This document shows, piece by piece, positions 17,732 to 26,220 of a DNA stretch of 64,000 nt (position 1 is the first letter of the stretch; each line of letters begins with the position of its first letter). The DNA comes from an uncultured Alphaproteobacteria bacterium (GTDB lineage: Bacteria > Pseudomonadota > Alphaproteobacteria > Rhodobacterales > Rhodobacteraceae): contig CACGWW010000001.1 of NCBI GenBank assembly GCA_902576905.1, positions 367,213 to 431,212 of the forward strand, in the 5' to 3' direction. The notes beneath the pieces are model-generated. The model was not told where the DNA came from and searched no databases. It worked only from the letters and a program-made list of their open reading frames with translations. A program made the translations under genes and the position numbers.

Positions 17732-18607
17732 TTATTCTCTTTTTAAGACAATTAATAGTATTCCAGGTGTGATCAGTAATAGGCTCAACCATCCATATAG
17801 TCCTAAAAGTTCGCCTAGTATCAGTAAACCTAAAACTGACCCAATTGGTGGAACAGAAGATAATATAGCTGATATTGAGGCAGATCCAATTTTTTGAGAG
17901 GCATACGTTATAAAAAATATTCCTATAAGATTAGGAACAAAACCTTGATACATCATTTGTAGCACTAAAATTTCGTTTGGTACTTCCGCCAAACCCTTAG
18001 GAAGGAATATGAAGTAAATAGGAAGATACAAAATTGCGTTGATCACAGATCCACAAAAAAGCAATTGGGTCATTGTAACATTCCACAACCTGCTTAAAAC
18101 AACGTAGATAGAAAAAAACATCGCTCCTATGATAAAAAATATATCTCCAATCCAAGTTTTTGAAAAATTTAGTTCTAATCCATCATAAACAGCTAGACAA
18201 CCTCCAAACAAAATTGTTGCCGCTCCAAGCATTTGCTGAAAAAATATTTTTTGTCTCAGAAGGAAAAATCCAAGTATCAAGGTAAAGAACGGCATGAGTC
18301 CGTTCATAAATATGCCTCCATGAGACGCTGGTGCGTAAATAAATCCACTAAAAACGCAAAGAATGTAAATTGGTCCAAGTAAAAAAGTAACTATTATTAC
18401 TCTGAGAAAACTCATGGTTTGCCAGGGTTTAAAATATAATACAATGGGTAATGCTATTAATGACGATAACCCATAACGAAATGCTGCAAAATCATAAATC
18501 GTTAAAGTGGAAGAAACACCCGACCTTGTAACTACCAACCAAAATGACCAGATAAAAACGACCGAGATACCAGCTATCAGTCCTAAGAAATATTCACTTC
18601 TGATCAT
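17732..18607 (-). CDS. EamA/DMT-family membrane transporter
   Basis: Inner-membrane protein of 291 residues with ten predicted hydrophobic segments in two EamA repeats, typical of drug/metabolite exporters. The first repeat contains FAAFRYGLSSLIALPIV, the family's second-helix pattern; the second half ends with SSVPPIGSVLGLLILGE. The substrate cannot be read from sequence. It lies 29 bases upstream of the old-yellow-enzyme gene on the same strand and is divergent from the ABC importer, sharing a 191-base promoter region with it. Confidence 0.85.
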   Translation of the reverse strand: MIRSEYFLGLIAGISVVFIWSFWLVVTRSGVSSTLTIYDFAAFRYGLSSLIALPIVLYFKPWQTMSFLRVIIVTFLLGPIYILCVFSGFIYAPASHGGIFMNGLMPFFTLILGFFLLRQKIFFQQMLGAATILFGGCLAVYDGLELNFSKTWIGDIFFIIGAMFFSIYVVLSRLWNVTMTQLLFCGSVINAILYLPIYFIFLPKGLAEVPNEILVLQMMYQGFVPNLIGIFFITYASQKIGSASISAILSSVPPIGSVLGLLILGELLGLYGWLSLLLITPGILLIVLKRE

Positions 18608-18654
18608 ATCGCAAAAATCTCACTTATTTTACAAAAATTCTTTATAATTGAAAT

Positions 18655-18670
18655 CACCTACATGTACGTG
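18655..18670. promoter_or_regulatory. Imperfect palindrome in a divergent promoter region (candidate operator)
   Basis: CACCTACATGTACGTG is an inverted repeat of 16 bases with a TACATGTA core and mismatches only at one symmetric pair. It lies between the DMT transporter gene (minus) and the ABC binding-protein gene (plus), 48 bases from the former's start. The rest of the 191-base gap is AT-rich, with a possible -10 TATACT at 18733-18738 for the ABC operon and GGGAGAAAG before its ATG. A regulator-binding role is inferred from symmetry and position only. Confidence 0.3.
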
Positions 18671-18798
18671 AGTGTCTTACTTTCTGATGAAAAGCAACAA
18701 AAATTATTATTTTAAAAGAAATGCAATTTGCCTATACTCTGAGTTTGTAAAAAGATTCTTTTTTTTTATTTAAAAAAGAACAAATTTGGGAGAAAGAA

Positions 18799-19974
18799 AT
18801 GAAAAAATTAATTACTACACTCCTAGCATTATGCCTTATGAACTCGGCGTCTTTCTCTGACGTTAAATTGGGTATAATAATAGGATTCACAGGACCGATT
18901 GAAAGTCTTGCACCTGACATGGCTGCAGGAGCTGAAGCGGCCATAGACGAAGTAAATAAATCCGGAAGCTTTTCGATGGGAAATGTCTCTGTGGTCAGAG
19001 CGGATTCTACGTGTATTGATTCCTCTGCAGCTACAGCCGCAGCAGAAAGACTGATTACATCTGATAAAATTCAGGGTATTATGGGAGCGGATTGCTCGGG
19101 CGTCACTACAGCCATATTACAGCAAGTTGCGATGGCAAATGGCATAGCTATGATTTCGCCCTCTGCGACTTCCCCAGCTCTGTCTACAGTTGAAGATAAT
19201 AATCTATTTTTCAGAACAGCACCTTCTGATGCTAGACAAGGTGAAGTGATTGCTGAAGTTTTGATGGAAAAAGGTCTTACCAATGTGGCTTTGTCATATG
19301 TAAATAACGACTATGGTAAAGGTCTTGCCGCAAGTTTTGAGAAAAACTTCAAAGCTGCAGGTGGAACCATAACATTAAGCGCTCCCCATGAAGATGATAA
19401 AGGCGATTATAGTGCTGAAGCTGGAGCATTAGCTCAAGCTGGGGGAGACATATTAGTAGTGGCTGGTTATCTTAATTCAGGTGGAAAAGGAATTATTCAA
19501 GCATCCCTTGATACGGGCGGGTTTGACCAGTTCTTTCTACCTGATGGTATGATAGGAGACTCATTGCCGCAAGATATTGGGCCGGCGCTTAATGGATCAA
19601 TTGGAACTTTACCAGGGACCGATAGCCCTGGAATGGCAAAGTATAGTGATCTTGCTTCTGCTGCAGGATTTAAACCAGGCCCATTTTCAATGGAATCCTA
19701 TGATGCCGCTGCACTCATTCTTCTTGCAATGGAAGCAACAAAATCTTCAGATAGTCAAGTTTACAAATATGCTATCGACGAGATTGCTAATGCGCCAGGA
19801 GAGATAATCTATCCGGGAGAGCTAGGAAAAGCTTTAGACCTTTTGAAAGCTGGAAAAGACATTGACTATGTTGGAGCCTCTGCCGTTGAATTAGTGGGCG
19901 GTGGCGAGAGTGCTGGTAACTACGCCATAATGGAAGTTATTGATGGCAAAAACGTTCCAGTTTCTTACAAATAA
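18799..19974 (+). CDS. Branched-chain amino acid/amide-type ABC transporter substrate-binding protein
   Basis: Periplasmic type I solute-binding protein (LivJ family), 391 residues. The signal peptide MKKLITTLLALCLMNSASFS is followed by the mature start DVKLGIIIGFTGP. The usual bilobed landmarks are present: GAEAAIDEVN, IMGADCSGVTTAILQQVA, ISPSATSPAL, FRTAPSDARQGEVIAEVL and the GPFSMESYDAAALI hinge. The ligand may be a branched-chain amino acid or an amide, or another small organic molecule. It is first in an operon with two ATPases, two permeases and a homocysteine S-methyltransferase, with a strong hairpin just after its stop codon. Confidence 0.93.
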   Translation: MKKLITTLLALCLMNSASFSDVKLGIIIGFTGPIESLAPDMAAGAEAAIDEVNKSGSFSMGNVSVVRADSTCIDSSAATAAAERLITSDKIQGIMGADCSGVTTAILQQVAMANGIAMISPSATSPALSTVEDNNLFFRTAPSDARQGEVIAEVLMEKGLTNVALSYVNNDYGKGLAASFEKNFKAAGGTITLSAPHEDDKGDYSAEAGALAQAGGDILVVAGYLNSGGKGIIQASLDTGGFDQFFLPDGMIGDSLPQDIGPALNGSIGTLPGTDSPGMAKYSDLASAAGFKPGPFSMESYDAAALILLAMEATKSSDSQVYKYAIDEIANAPGEIIYPGELGKALDLLKAGKDIDYVGASAVELVGGGESAGNYAIMEVIDGKNVPVSYK

Positions 19975-19989
19975 ATTATTGTGAAATAG

Positions 19990-20021
19990 AACAAAGCCTC
20001 TTTATTTAAAGAGGCTTTGTT
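19990..20021 (+). terminator. Intercistronic hairpin after the binding-protein gene
   Basis: AACAAAGCCTCTTTA pairs perfectly over 15 bases with TAAAGAGGCTTTGTT around a 2-base loop, followed by TATTTAATA. It lies 16 bases after the substrate-binding gene's stop and 9 bases before the first ATPase gene. The T tract is poor, so it may act as a partial terminator or as a 3' stabiliser that keeps binding-protein mRNA in excess, as is known for other ABC importers. Confidence 0.8.
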
Positions 20022-20029
20022 ATTTAATA

Positions 20030-20782
20030 ATGATAGAAATAAAAAATGTATCAAAAAGCTTTGGTGGTATTAAAGCTGTAAATAACGTGTCATTAAGTAT
20101 AAAAAAAGGATCTATAACTGGGCTTATAGGACCAAACGGAGCAGGAAAAACTACCCTATTCAATATTATCGCTGGTCTTTACAACGCAGACGTTGGAGAA
20201 ATTATTTTTGAAGACGAAAATATTTCCGGACTAAGATCAGACCAACTTTTCGAAAAGGGTGTTCTTCGTACTTTTCAGATAGCACATGAATTTGAAAACC
20301 TTTCGGTAAGGGAAAACCTAATGATGGTTCCCGGCAACCAACTTGGTGAAAATATTCTTCATACTTGGATGTCGCGAAAAAGAATAAAACAACAAGAAAA
20401 ATCAAACTACGAAAAAGCTTCTAAAGTAATAAAGTTCTTAAACCTTGATCAAGTTGAAAACGAGCGTGCTGGGAGTTTGTCAGGCGGTCAAAAAAAATTA
20501 CTTGAATTAGGAAGAACTATGATGGTGGATGCTAAGCTTGTTTTACTTGACGAGGTTGGTGCTGGCGTAAACAAAACGCTGTTAAAAAAGATTGGTCAAT
20601 CAATTAAAACTCTTAATTCTGAATTAGGGTATACTTTTTTTATGATTGAGCATGATATTGATTTCATATCATCTCTTTGTGACCCAGTTGTCGTAATGAC
20701 CGAGGGATCAGTATTAACTGAGGGCAACGTCGAAAATATAAAGAATGACGATCGAGTAATAGAAGCTTATTTAGGTTATTAA
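20030..20782 (+). CDS. ABC importer ATP-binding protein (LivG type)
   Basis: Cytoplasmic ATPase of the HAAT (branched-chain amino acid) importer, 250 residues. Walker A is GPNGAGKTTLFNIIAGL near 35-51, the signature is SLSGGQKKLLELGRTMM, Walker B LVLLDEVGAGVN, and the H-loop MIEHDIDFI. The Walker B region has V where LivG usually has P, a variant without effect on the D-E pair. It lies immediately after the intercistronic hairpin and 9 bases before the second ATPase. Confidence 0.93.
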   Translation: MIEIKNVSKSFGGIKAVNNVSLSIKKGSITGLIGPNGAGKTTLFNIIAGLYNADVGEIIFEDENISGLRSDQLFEKGVLRTFQIAHEFENLSVRENLMMVPGNQLGENILHTWMSRKRIKQQEKSNYEKASKVIKFLNLDQVENERAGSLSGGQKKLLELGRTMMVDAKLVLLDEVGAGVNKTLLKKIGQSIKTLNSELGYTFFMIEHDIDFISSLCDPVVVMTEGSVLTEGNVENIKNDDRVIEAYLGY

Positions 20783-20791
20783 AGAGAATCT

Positions 20792-21493
20792 ATGTTTCTA
20801 CATGCAGAAAATATGTTGGGCGGTTATGGAGAAACAACCATTCTTAACCGTTGCTCTGTAGGTGTGAAAAAGGGTGAAATAGCTGTGATAGTTGGACCTA
20901 ATGGGGCGGGAAAATCAACGGCCATGAAAGCTATTTTTGGGATGCTAAATTTGATTGAGGGAAGCGTTTTTTTTGACAATAATGACATAACAGCCTTGAG
21001 TCCTCAAGATAGGGTGAAACGTGGTATGGGATTTGTGCCCCAAACAAATAATGTGTTTACCTCAATGACGGTTTTAGAGAATCTGGAAATGGGTGGATTT
21101 ACTAATCAAGATAAACTAGCGAATAATATAGCGGAAGTATTCAAGCTATTTCCTGTTCTCGAGGAAAAAAAGAGTCAAGTAGTGGGGGAGTTGTCGGGCG
21201 GGCAAAGACAACAGGTAGCTGTCGGAAGAGCTCTGATGACCAACCCAAAGCTATTGATGTTAGACGAACCTACAGCGGGAGTATCTCCAATTGTAGTTAA
21301 AGAACTTTTCGGTAAAATTATAGATATAGCAAAAACCGGTATAGCTATACTGATGGTAGAGCAAAATGCCAAACAGGCACTTGAAATTGCCGATACTGGT
21401 TATGTACTTGTGCAGGGAGAAAATAAATTTACGGATAAAGGTTCAGCGCTACTTGCCAATAAAGAAGTACGGAAAGCTTTCTTAGGTGGATAA
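20792..21493 (+). CDS. ABC importer ATP-binding protein (LivF type)
   Basis: Second ATPase of the importer, 233 residues, shorter than LivG as expected. Walker A is VGPNGAGKSTAMKAIFG, the Q-loop region GFVPQTNNVF, the signature ELSGGQRQQVAVGRAL, Walker B LLMLDEPTAGVSP, and the H-loop MVEQNAKQALEIAD; the EQ in place of EH is the normal LivF form. It is directly followed by the first permease gene, with no spacer between stop and start. Confidence 0.93.
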   Translation: MFLHAENMLGGYGETTILNRCSVGVKKGEIAVIVGPNGAGKSTAMKAIFGMLNLIEGSVFFDNNDITALSPQDRVKRGMGFVPQTNNVFTSMTVLENLEMGGFTNQDKLANNIAEVFKLFPVLEEKKSQVVGELSGGQRQQVAVGRALMTNPKLLMLDEPTAGVSPIVVKELFGKIIDIAKTGIAILMVEQNAKQALEIADTGYVLVQGENKFTDKGSALLANKEVRKAFLGG

Positions 21494-22504
21494 ATGGATT
21501 ATGTGAACGCTTTAGCAATTATAACGAATTTTATATTATTACCTGGATTGACTTATGGTAGTCAGTTAGCGCTTGGCGCAATGGGCGTTACGCTTATTTA
21601 TGCAGTGTTAAGATTTTCTAATTTTGCGCATGGTGAAATTATGTCTTTTGGCACAATGGTTTGTATCCTATTTACCTGGCTTGGCCAGAGCTATGGGCTA
21701 TCCTTGGGATTTCTACCTACAGCAATCTTGTTTATACCAGTGGCTATGTTCTTTACAGTTCTTTACTGTCTGCTAATTGAGAAATATGTTTTTTCTTATT
21801 ATAGAGAGAAAAAATCCAACCCAATAATTTTTCTTATAGCTTCAATTGGAGTAATGTTTTTCACTGCTGGGCTAATTCGTTTCATTATAGGGCCGAGTGA
21901 CCAAAGCTTTAATGATGGTGTTCGCTTTATATTTAATGTGAGAGAATTTAAAGCTTTCACAGGATTGAATGAAGGTTTTGGACTGAAGACATCACAAGCA
22001 ATAACATTTTTAATGACCATTATTTTGTGTGCACTGCTCTTCTTCTTTTTAAATAGGACAAGAACTGGAAAATCAATGCGAGCTTTTTCTGACAATGAAG
22101 ATCTAGCTTTATTATCTGGTATCGACCCCAACAAAGTGGTTTTACTTACTTGGATAATAGCTGGTGGGCTCGCAACTTTTGCCGGCGTGTTATATGGGTT
22201 GGATAAAATTTATAAGCCTTTTATTTTTTTACAAATGTTACTACCAATTTTCTCTGCAGCAATAGTGGGAGGAGTTGGGAATCCTCTAGGTGCCTTTTTT
22301 GGAGGTTACATAATTGCCCTTTCTGAACTTTTTGTTACCTTTGCATATAAAAAAGTCTTAGGATATATTTTACCAGAAAATCTAGAGCCTAGCAGCATGA
22401 TGCAGTTTTTAGCAACTGATTACAAATTTTCCGTTTCTTTTATCATTCTCGTAATTGTACTAATAATTAAGCCTACAGGCTTATTTAATGGAAAAACTAT
22501 ATGA
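21494..22504 (+). CDS. ABC importer permease (LivH type)
   Basis: Inner-membrane permease of 336 residues with about eight hydrophobic segments. The family pattern LGAMGVTLIYAVLRFSNFAHGE is at residues 25-46, and the ATPase-coupling loop TRTGKSMRAFSDNEDLALLSGID is near 193-215. GGVGNPLGAFFGGYIIAL is the late conserved helix. It overlaps the next permease gene by 4 bases (ATGA), so the pair is translationally coupled. Confidence 0.92.
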   Translation: MDYVNALAIITNFILLPGLTYGSQLALGAMGVTLIYAVLRFSNFAHGEIMSFGTMVCILFTWLGQSYGLSLGFLPTAILFIPVAMFFTVLYCLLIEKYVFSYYREKKSNPIIFLIASIGVMFFTAGLIRFIIGPSDQSFNDGVRFIFNVREFKAFTGLNEGFGLKTSQAITFLMTIILCALLFFFLNRTRTGKSMRAFSDNEDLALLSGIDPNKVVLLTWIIAGGLATFAGVLYGLDKIYKPFIFLQMLLPIFSAAIVGGVGNPLGAFFGGYIIALSELFVTFAYKKVLGYILPENLEPSSMMQFLATDYKFSVSFIILVIVLIIKPTGLFNGKTI

Positions 22505-23808
22505 CTGACGTACAACGAAGATTTAGTATATTTTCTACCTTCTTTCTTGCCTTGATTTTTATTGGATTTTTTCAAAGTTGGAATGTGGCTCTGGGAATTT
22601 TTAATTTGTGCCTTATTTCAGCCACAATGGCATTAGGCGTTAATATACAGCTTGGATACGCTGGTATATTCAATGCTGGAGTGATGGGGTTTGCGGCTTT
22701 GGGTGGTTTATCTGCTGTTTTGATAGCACATCCTCCAGTCTCAGAAACAATTAAATTAGGGGGTAAAGGAATCCTATTTGCTTTTATGGTATTGGCAGTT
22801 GGCTCTGCGATTATCATATTTATTTACAAATCTAACCAGACTAGCCGATTTAAAAAAATAACCATTCCATTGATAATTTTAATCTTACTAGTCCTCTTTA
22901 ATTTAATAGGGTCACCTGCGATAAAAAGAGTTGAGGCGTTTGAACCGGCAGCGACTGGGTTTTTAGGTGGTCTGGGACTTCCAATATTATTTTCATGGCT
23001 AGTGGGAGGCGTTTTGGCCGGTTTTGTAGCCTACTTCATTGGGAAATTAACACTAGGTCTCAGAAGTGATTATTTGGCAATAGCTACACTGGGCATTGCA
23101 GAGGTGATTATCTATTTTCTTAAAAATGAAAACTGGCTTACTAGAGGTGTCAAAAATGTTAACGGTTTACCCAGACCAGTACCTTATGAAGTTGATCTCC
23201 AGGGAAACAAATGGTTCATTGAAATATGCGAGAGATACAACTTTCCCTTAATTGAAACGTCATCGATAGTAGTAAAAATTAGCTATTGCTTATTGTTCTC
23301 AGGAGTTTTAATTACACTTTTTATATTATCTGAAATAGCACTTAAATCACCTTGGGGCAGAATGATGAGAGCAATTAGAGATAATGAAATTTCTGCCAGA
23401 GCTATGGGAAAAAATGTAAAAGCTCGACATTTAGAGATATTTATTATCGGTTCAGGAATTGTCGGTCTTGCTGGAGCAATGCTTACTACTCTTGAAGGTC
23501 AATTTACGCCAACCACATATCAACCCCTTAGATTTACTTTTACAGTATGGGTTATGGTGATTATTGGTGGGACAGGAAATAATTATGGATCTCTCATTGG
23601 AGGTTTTCTCGTTTGGTTCTTGTGGGTTGAAGCAGAGCCATTAGGCCTCTATTTGGTTGAATTACTCACATCGCCTTTGAGTGACACGAACCCTCTTAGA
23701 ATACAACTTACAACTAACGCCGCTCACATGAGGTACATTATGATGGGTCTTTTATTATTATTGGTTTTACGTTTTGCGCCAAAAGGTATTTTCCCAGAGG
23801 GCAGATAG
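22501..23808 (+). CDS. ABC importer permease (LivM type)
   Basis: Second permease, 435 residues, longer than the classical LivM because of an extra hydrophobic block near residues 95-185. Landmarks are GYAGIFNAGVMGFAALGG (residues 52-69), the coupling loop SPWGRMMRAIRDNEISARAMGKN, and the terminal GGTGNNYGSLIGG and RFAPKGIFPEGR. Such long LivM forms occur in marine alphaproteobacterial HAAT systems. The gene is 8 bases upstream of the homocysteine S-methyltransferase gene, so they are very likely one transcript. Confidence 0.92.
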   Translation: MTDVQRRFSIFSTFFLALIFIGFFQSWNVALGIFNLCLISATMALGVNIQLGYAGIFNAGVMGFAALGGLSAVLIAHPPVSETIKLGGKGILFAFMVLAVGSAIIIFIYKSNQTSRFKKITIPLIILILLVLFNLIGSPAIKRVEAFEPAATGFLGGLGLPILFSWLVGGVLAGFVAYFIGKLTLGLRSDYLAIATLGIAEVIIYFLKNENWLTRGVKNVNGLPRPVPYEVDLQGNKWFIEICERYNFPLIETSSIVVKISYCLLFSGVLITLFILSEIALKSPWGRMMRAIRDNEISARAMGKNVKARHLEIFIIGSGIVGLAGAMLTTLEGQFTPTTYQPLRFTFTVWVMVIIGGTGNNYGSLIGGFLVWFLWVEAEPLGLYLVELLTSPLSDTNPLRIQLTTNAAHMRYIMMGLLLLLVLRFAPKGIFPEGR

Positions 23809-23816
23809 GATATTAA

Positions 23817-24725
23817 ATGAGAAAAAAAATTATACTTCTTGATGGGGGCATGGGGCAGGAACTTATAAAAAATTCAAAGTCAAAGCCTCATCCTCTTTGG
23901 TCGACATACGTTATGTCAGAGGAACCAGAACTCGTGAAAAAAGCACATGTAGATTTTATCGAAGCAGGGGCTAGCGTTATCACACTTAATACCTACTCGA
24001 CGACACCGGAGAGATTAGAAGCTAACGGTTTATCAGAGAAATTCGGTTTTTTCCATAAGAGAGCTATTGATTTGGCCAGAGAGGCAATTGACCACACAAA
24101 AAAGAATGTACTTATTGCCGGGTGCCTTCCTCCTTTAGTATGGAGTTATCGGCCAGATAAAGCTCCTGATTATGAAAAATGTGTCGACTTGTATTTACAA
24201 ATAGTTAGGGAACAGGAAGAAGACGTTGATCTTTTCATTTGCGAAACCATGGCATCATTAAAAGAGGCGAAGGCTGCAGTTTCGGCCGCAAAGACCAGCG
24301 GAAAACCTATTTGGTGCGGATTAACACTTGAGGATAATGAAAATTGTGAATTGAGATCAGGTGAAAAATTACTGGACAGTGTAATTGCGTTACAGTCTTT
24401 TGGACAAGAAGAGTTTTTACTTAATTGCTCATTTCCTGAAGTCATCAACAAGGGAATTGACATTCTAAGCAAAAACACTACCTTCTTCGGTGGCTACGCA
24501 AATGGTTTTACATCAATAGAGCCCTTGAAGACTGCCAGCAATGTATCTGTATTATCAGCTAGAACGGATTTGGGGCCTGAAGAGTACTCTAAATACGCAT
24601 TAAATTGGGCTAAACAAGGCGCGTCCGTGGTTGGAGGTTGTTGTGAGATTGGACCAAGCCACATAAAATATTTACATGATATTTTAATCGAAAAAGACTT
24701 TGAGATAGTTACTTCTTTAAGCTGA
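23817..24725 (+). CDS. Homocysteine S-methyltransferase family protein
   Basis: Zinc-dependent methyltransferase of the BHMT/MmuM family, 302 residues, which moves a methyl group from a sulfonium or betaine donor to homocysteine or a related thiol. It begins LLDGGMGQELI, the N-terminal family motif, has NCSFPEV (first zinc cysteine) near residue 202, and ends with VVGGCCEIGPSHI carrying the paired zinc cysteines. The methyl donor is not determined by sequence. Its place as last gene of an ABC importer operon suggests that the imported compound or its product is the donor. The 3' end overlaps glpK (convergent) by 9 bases. Confidence 0.88.
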   Translation: MRKKIILLDGGMGQELIKNSKSKPHPLWSTYVMSEEPELVKKAHVDFIEAGASVITLNTYSTTPERLEANGLSEKFGFFHKRAIDLAREAIDHTKKNVLIAGCLPPLVWSYRPDKAPDYEKCVDLYLQIVREQEEDVDLFICETMASLKEAKAAVSAAKTSGKPIWCGLTLEDNENCELRSGEKLLDSVIALQSFGQEEFLLNCSFPEVINKGIDILSKNTTFFGGYANGFTSIEPLKTASNVSVLSARTDLGPEEYSKYALNWAKQGASVVGGCCEIGPSHIKYLHDILIEKDFEIVTSLS

Positions 24726-26207
24726 AATTCTCGTTCTTCCTACTGCTTTTTTCCAACCCTCATATTTCTTATCGCGTTCTTCTGGAGAAAGTTTTGGAGA
24801 AAACTTCTCCTTGAGAGTCCACTCTTCTTCAAATGCTTCCAACTGATTATATAGACCTATTTTCATACCTGCCAACCATGCTACCCCTTTTGCAGTAGAC
24901 TCCTGTATCTCAGGTGTATTGATCTCTACTCCTGTAAGATCAGCCAAGATTTTCATGGTTAAACTTGATTGGGTCATCCCACCATCTACGCGCAACTTTA
25001 TATGCCCTCTTTCCATCCCATCTACATCTTTTATCATGGCTTCTAGTAAGTCTCTTGTTTGAAAACCAACACTCTCTAGAGCTGCCAAAACAATCTCTTC
25101 TCTCCCTGTATCTCTCAATAATCCAAAAATCGCCCCACGTGCATTTGGGTCCCAATACGGTGCGCCCAACCCCGTAAAAGCTGGAACAAAATAAATATCT
25201 TGATCTTTTGCTTCCGATGCAAGCTTACCCACTTGGTCTGCTTTATCTATAATTTTAATCGAGTCTCTAAGCCATTGGACAACGGCGCCGGCAATGAATA
25301 TTGACCCTTCTAGAGCATAACAAATCCTCCCATCTATTTTATACGCTATAGTTGACAAAAGCTTATTTTTACTAATTACGAATTGATCTCCTGTGTTTAG
25401 TAGCGCAAAACACCCTGTTCCATAAGTGGATTTAATCATGCCCTTTTGAAAGCATGCTTGGCCTATTGTTGCGGCTTGTTGATCACCGGCAACTCCTTTA
25501 ATCGGTATTGGGGAACCAAGTATTTCTAACGCCATAACTCCAAAATCATCAGCACACTCTTTTACATTTGGAAGAATTTTTTTTGGCACATTTAGATCAC
25601 TGAGAATATCACTGTCCCATTCTAAACTCTCGATATTAAATAACATGGTTCTGGATGCATTGGTTATATCAGTTGAATGAATTTTTTTATTTGTAAGCCT
25701 CCAAATCAAATAGCAATCGATCGTACCAAATAATAATTTTCCAGAATTTGCCATAGTCCGTTCAGGGTCATATTTATCTAGAAGCCACTTAACTTTTGTT
25801 GCGGAAAAATACGGGTCGATGAGTAAGCCTGTCTTTTGTTGATAAACTCTCTCTTTCCCAATTTTTTTTAGTTCATCGCAAAATTCAGCAGTACGCCTAT
25901 CCTGCCACACTATCGCTTTAGAAAGTGCTTTACCAGTTTCAGCACTCCATATAGCTGTAGTTTCTCTTTGATTGGTAATCCCAATACTTAGAATATCTTG
26001 CGAAGATATTTTTGCCCCTTTTACAGCATTGCGTACTGTAGCAATGACAGTTGCATAAATTTCTTCTAGATCATGCTCTACCCACCCAGCAAAAGGAAAA
26101 AATTGCTCTATTTCCTTTTGAGATGATGCCACTATTTGTAAATCTTTGTCGAAGACTATAGCTCTAGTTGATGTTGTCCCCTGGTCAATCGCTAGAACGT
26201 AACTCAT
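24717..26207 (-). CDS. glpK: Glycerol kinase
   Basis: Phosphorylates glycerol to sn-glycerol 3-phosphate with ATP in the cytoplasm. The N-terminus has AIDQGTTSTRAIVFD (phosphate-1 motif), then SIGITNQRETTAIWS and the active-site IVWQDRRTAEFC; the nucleotide lobe has STYGTGCFALLNTG and LRVDGGMTQSSL. At 496 residues it is full length. It lies 13 bases downstream of glpD on the same strand, making a glpD-glpK operon. No glycerol facilitator gene is in the window. Confidence 0.96.
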   Translation of the reverse strand: MSYVLAIDQGTTSTRAIVFDKDLQIVASSQKEIEQFFPFAGWVEHDLEEIYATVIATVRNAVKGAKISSQDILSIGITNQRETTAIWSAETGKALSKAIVWQDRRTAEFCDELKKIGKERVYQQKTGLLIDPYFSATKVKWLLDKYDPERTMANSGKLLFGTIDCYLIWRLTNKKIHSTDITNASRTMLFNIESLEWDSDILSDLNVPKKILPNVKECADDFGVMALEILGSPIPIKGVAGDQQAATIGQACFQKGMIKSTYGTGCFALLNTGDQFVISKNKLLSTIAYKIDGRICYALEGSIFIAGAVVQWLRDSIKIIDKADQVGKLASEAKDQDIYFVPAFTGLGAPYWDPNARGAIFGLLRDTGREEIVLAALESVGFQTRDLLEAMIKDVDGMERGHIKLRVDGGMTQSSLTMKILADLTGVEINTPEIQESTAKGVAWLAGMKIGLYNQLEAFEEEWTLKEKFSPKLSPEERDKKYEGWKKAVGRTRISA

Positions 26208-26220
26208 AGTAAGACTTTCT

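Noticed and set aside
24940-25177. Two 70-residue ORFs on both strands inside glpK
   Set aside because: They are out-of-frame shadows of an intact, well conserved glycerol kinase.
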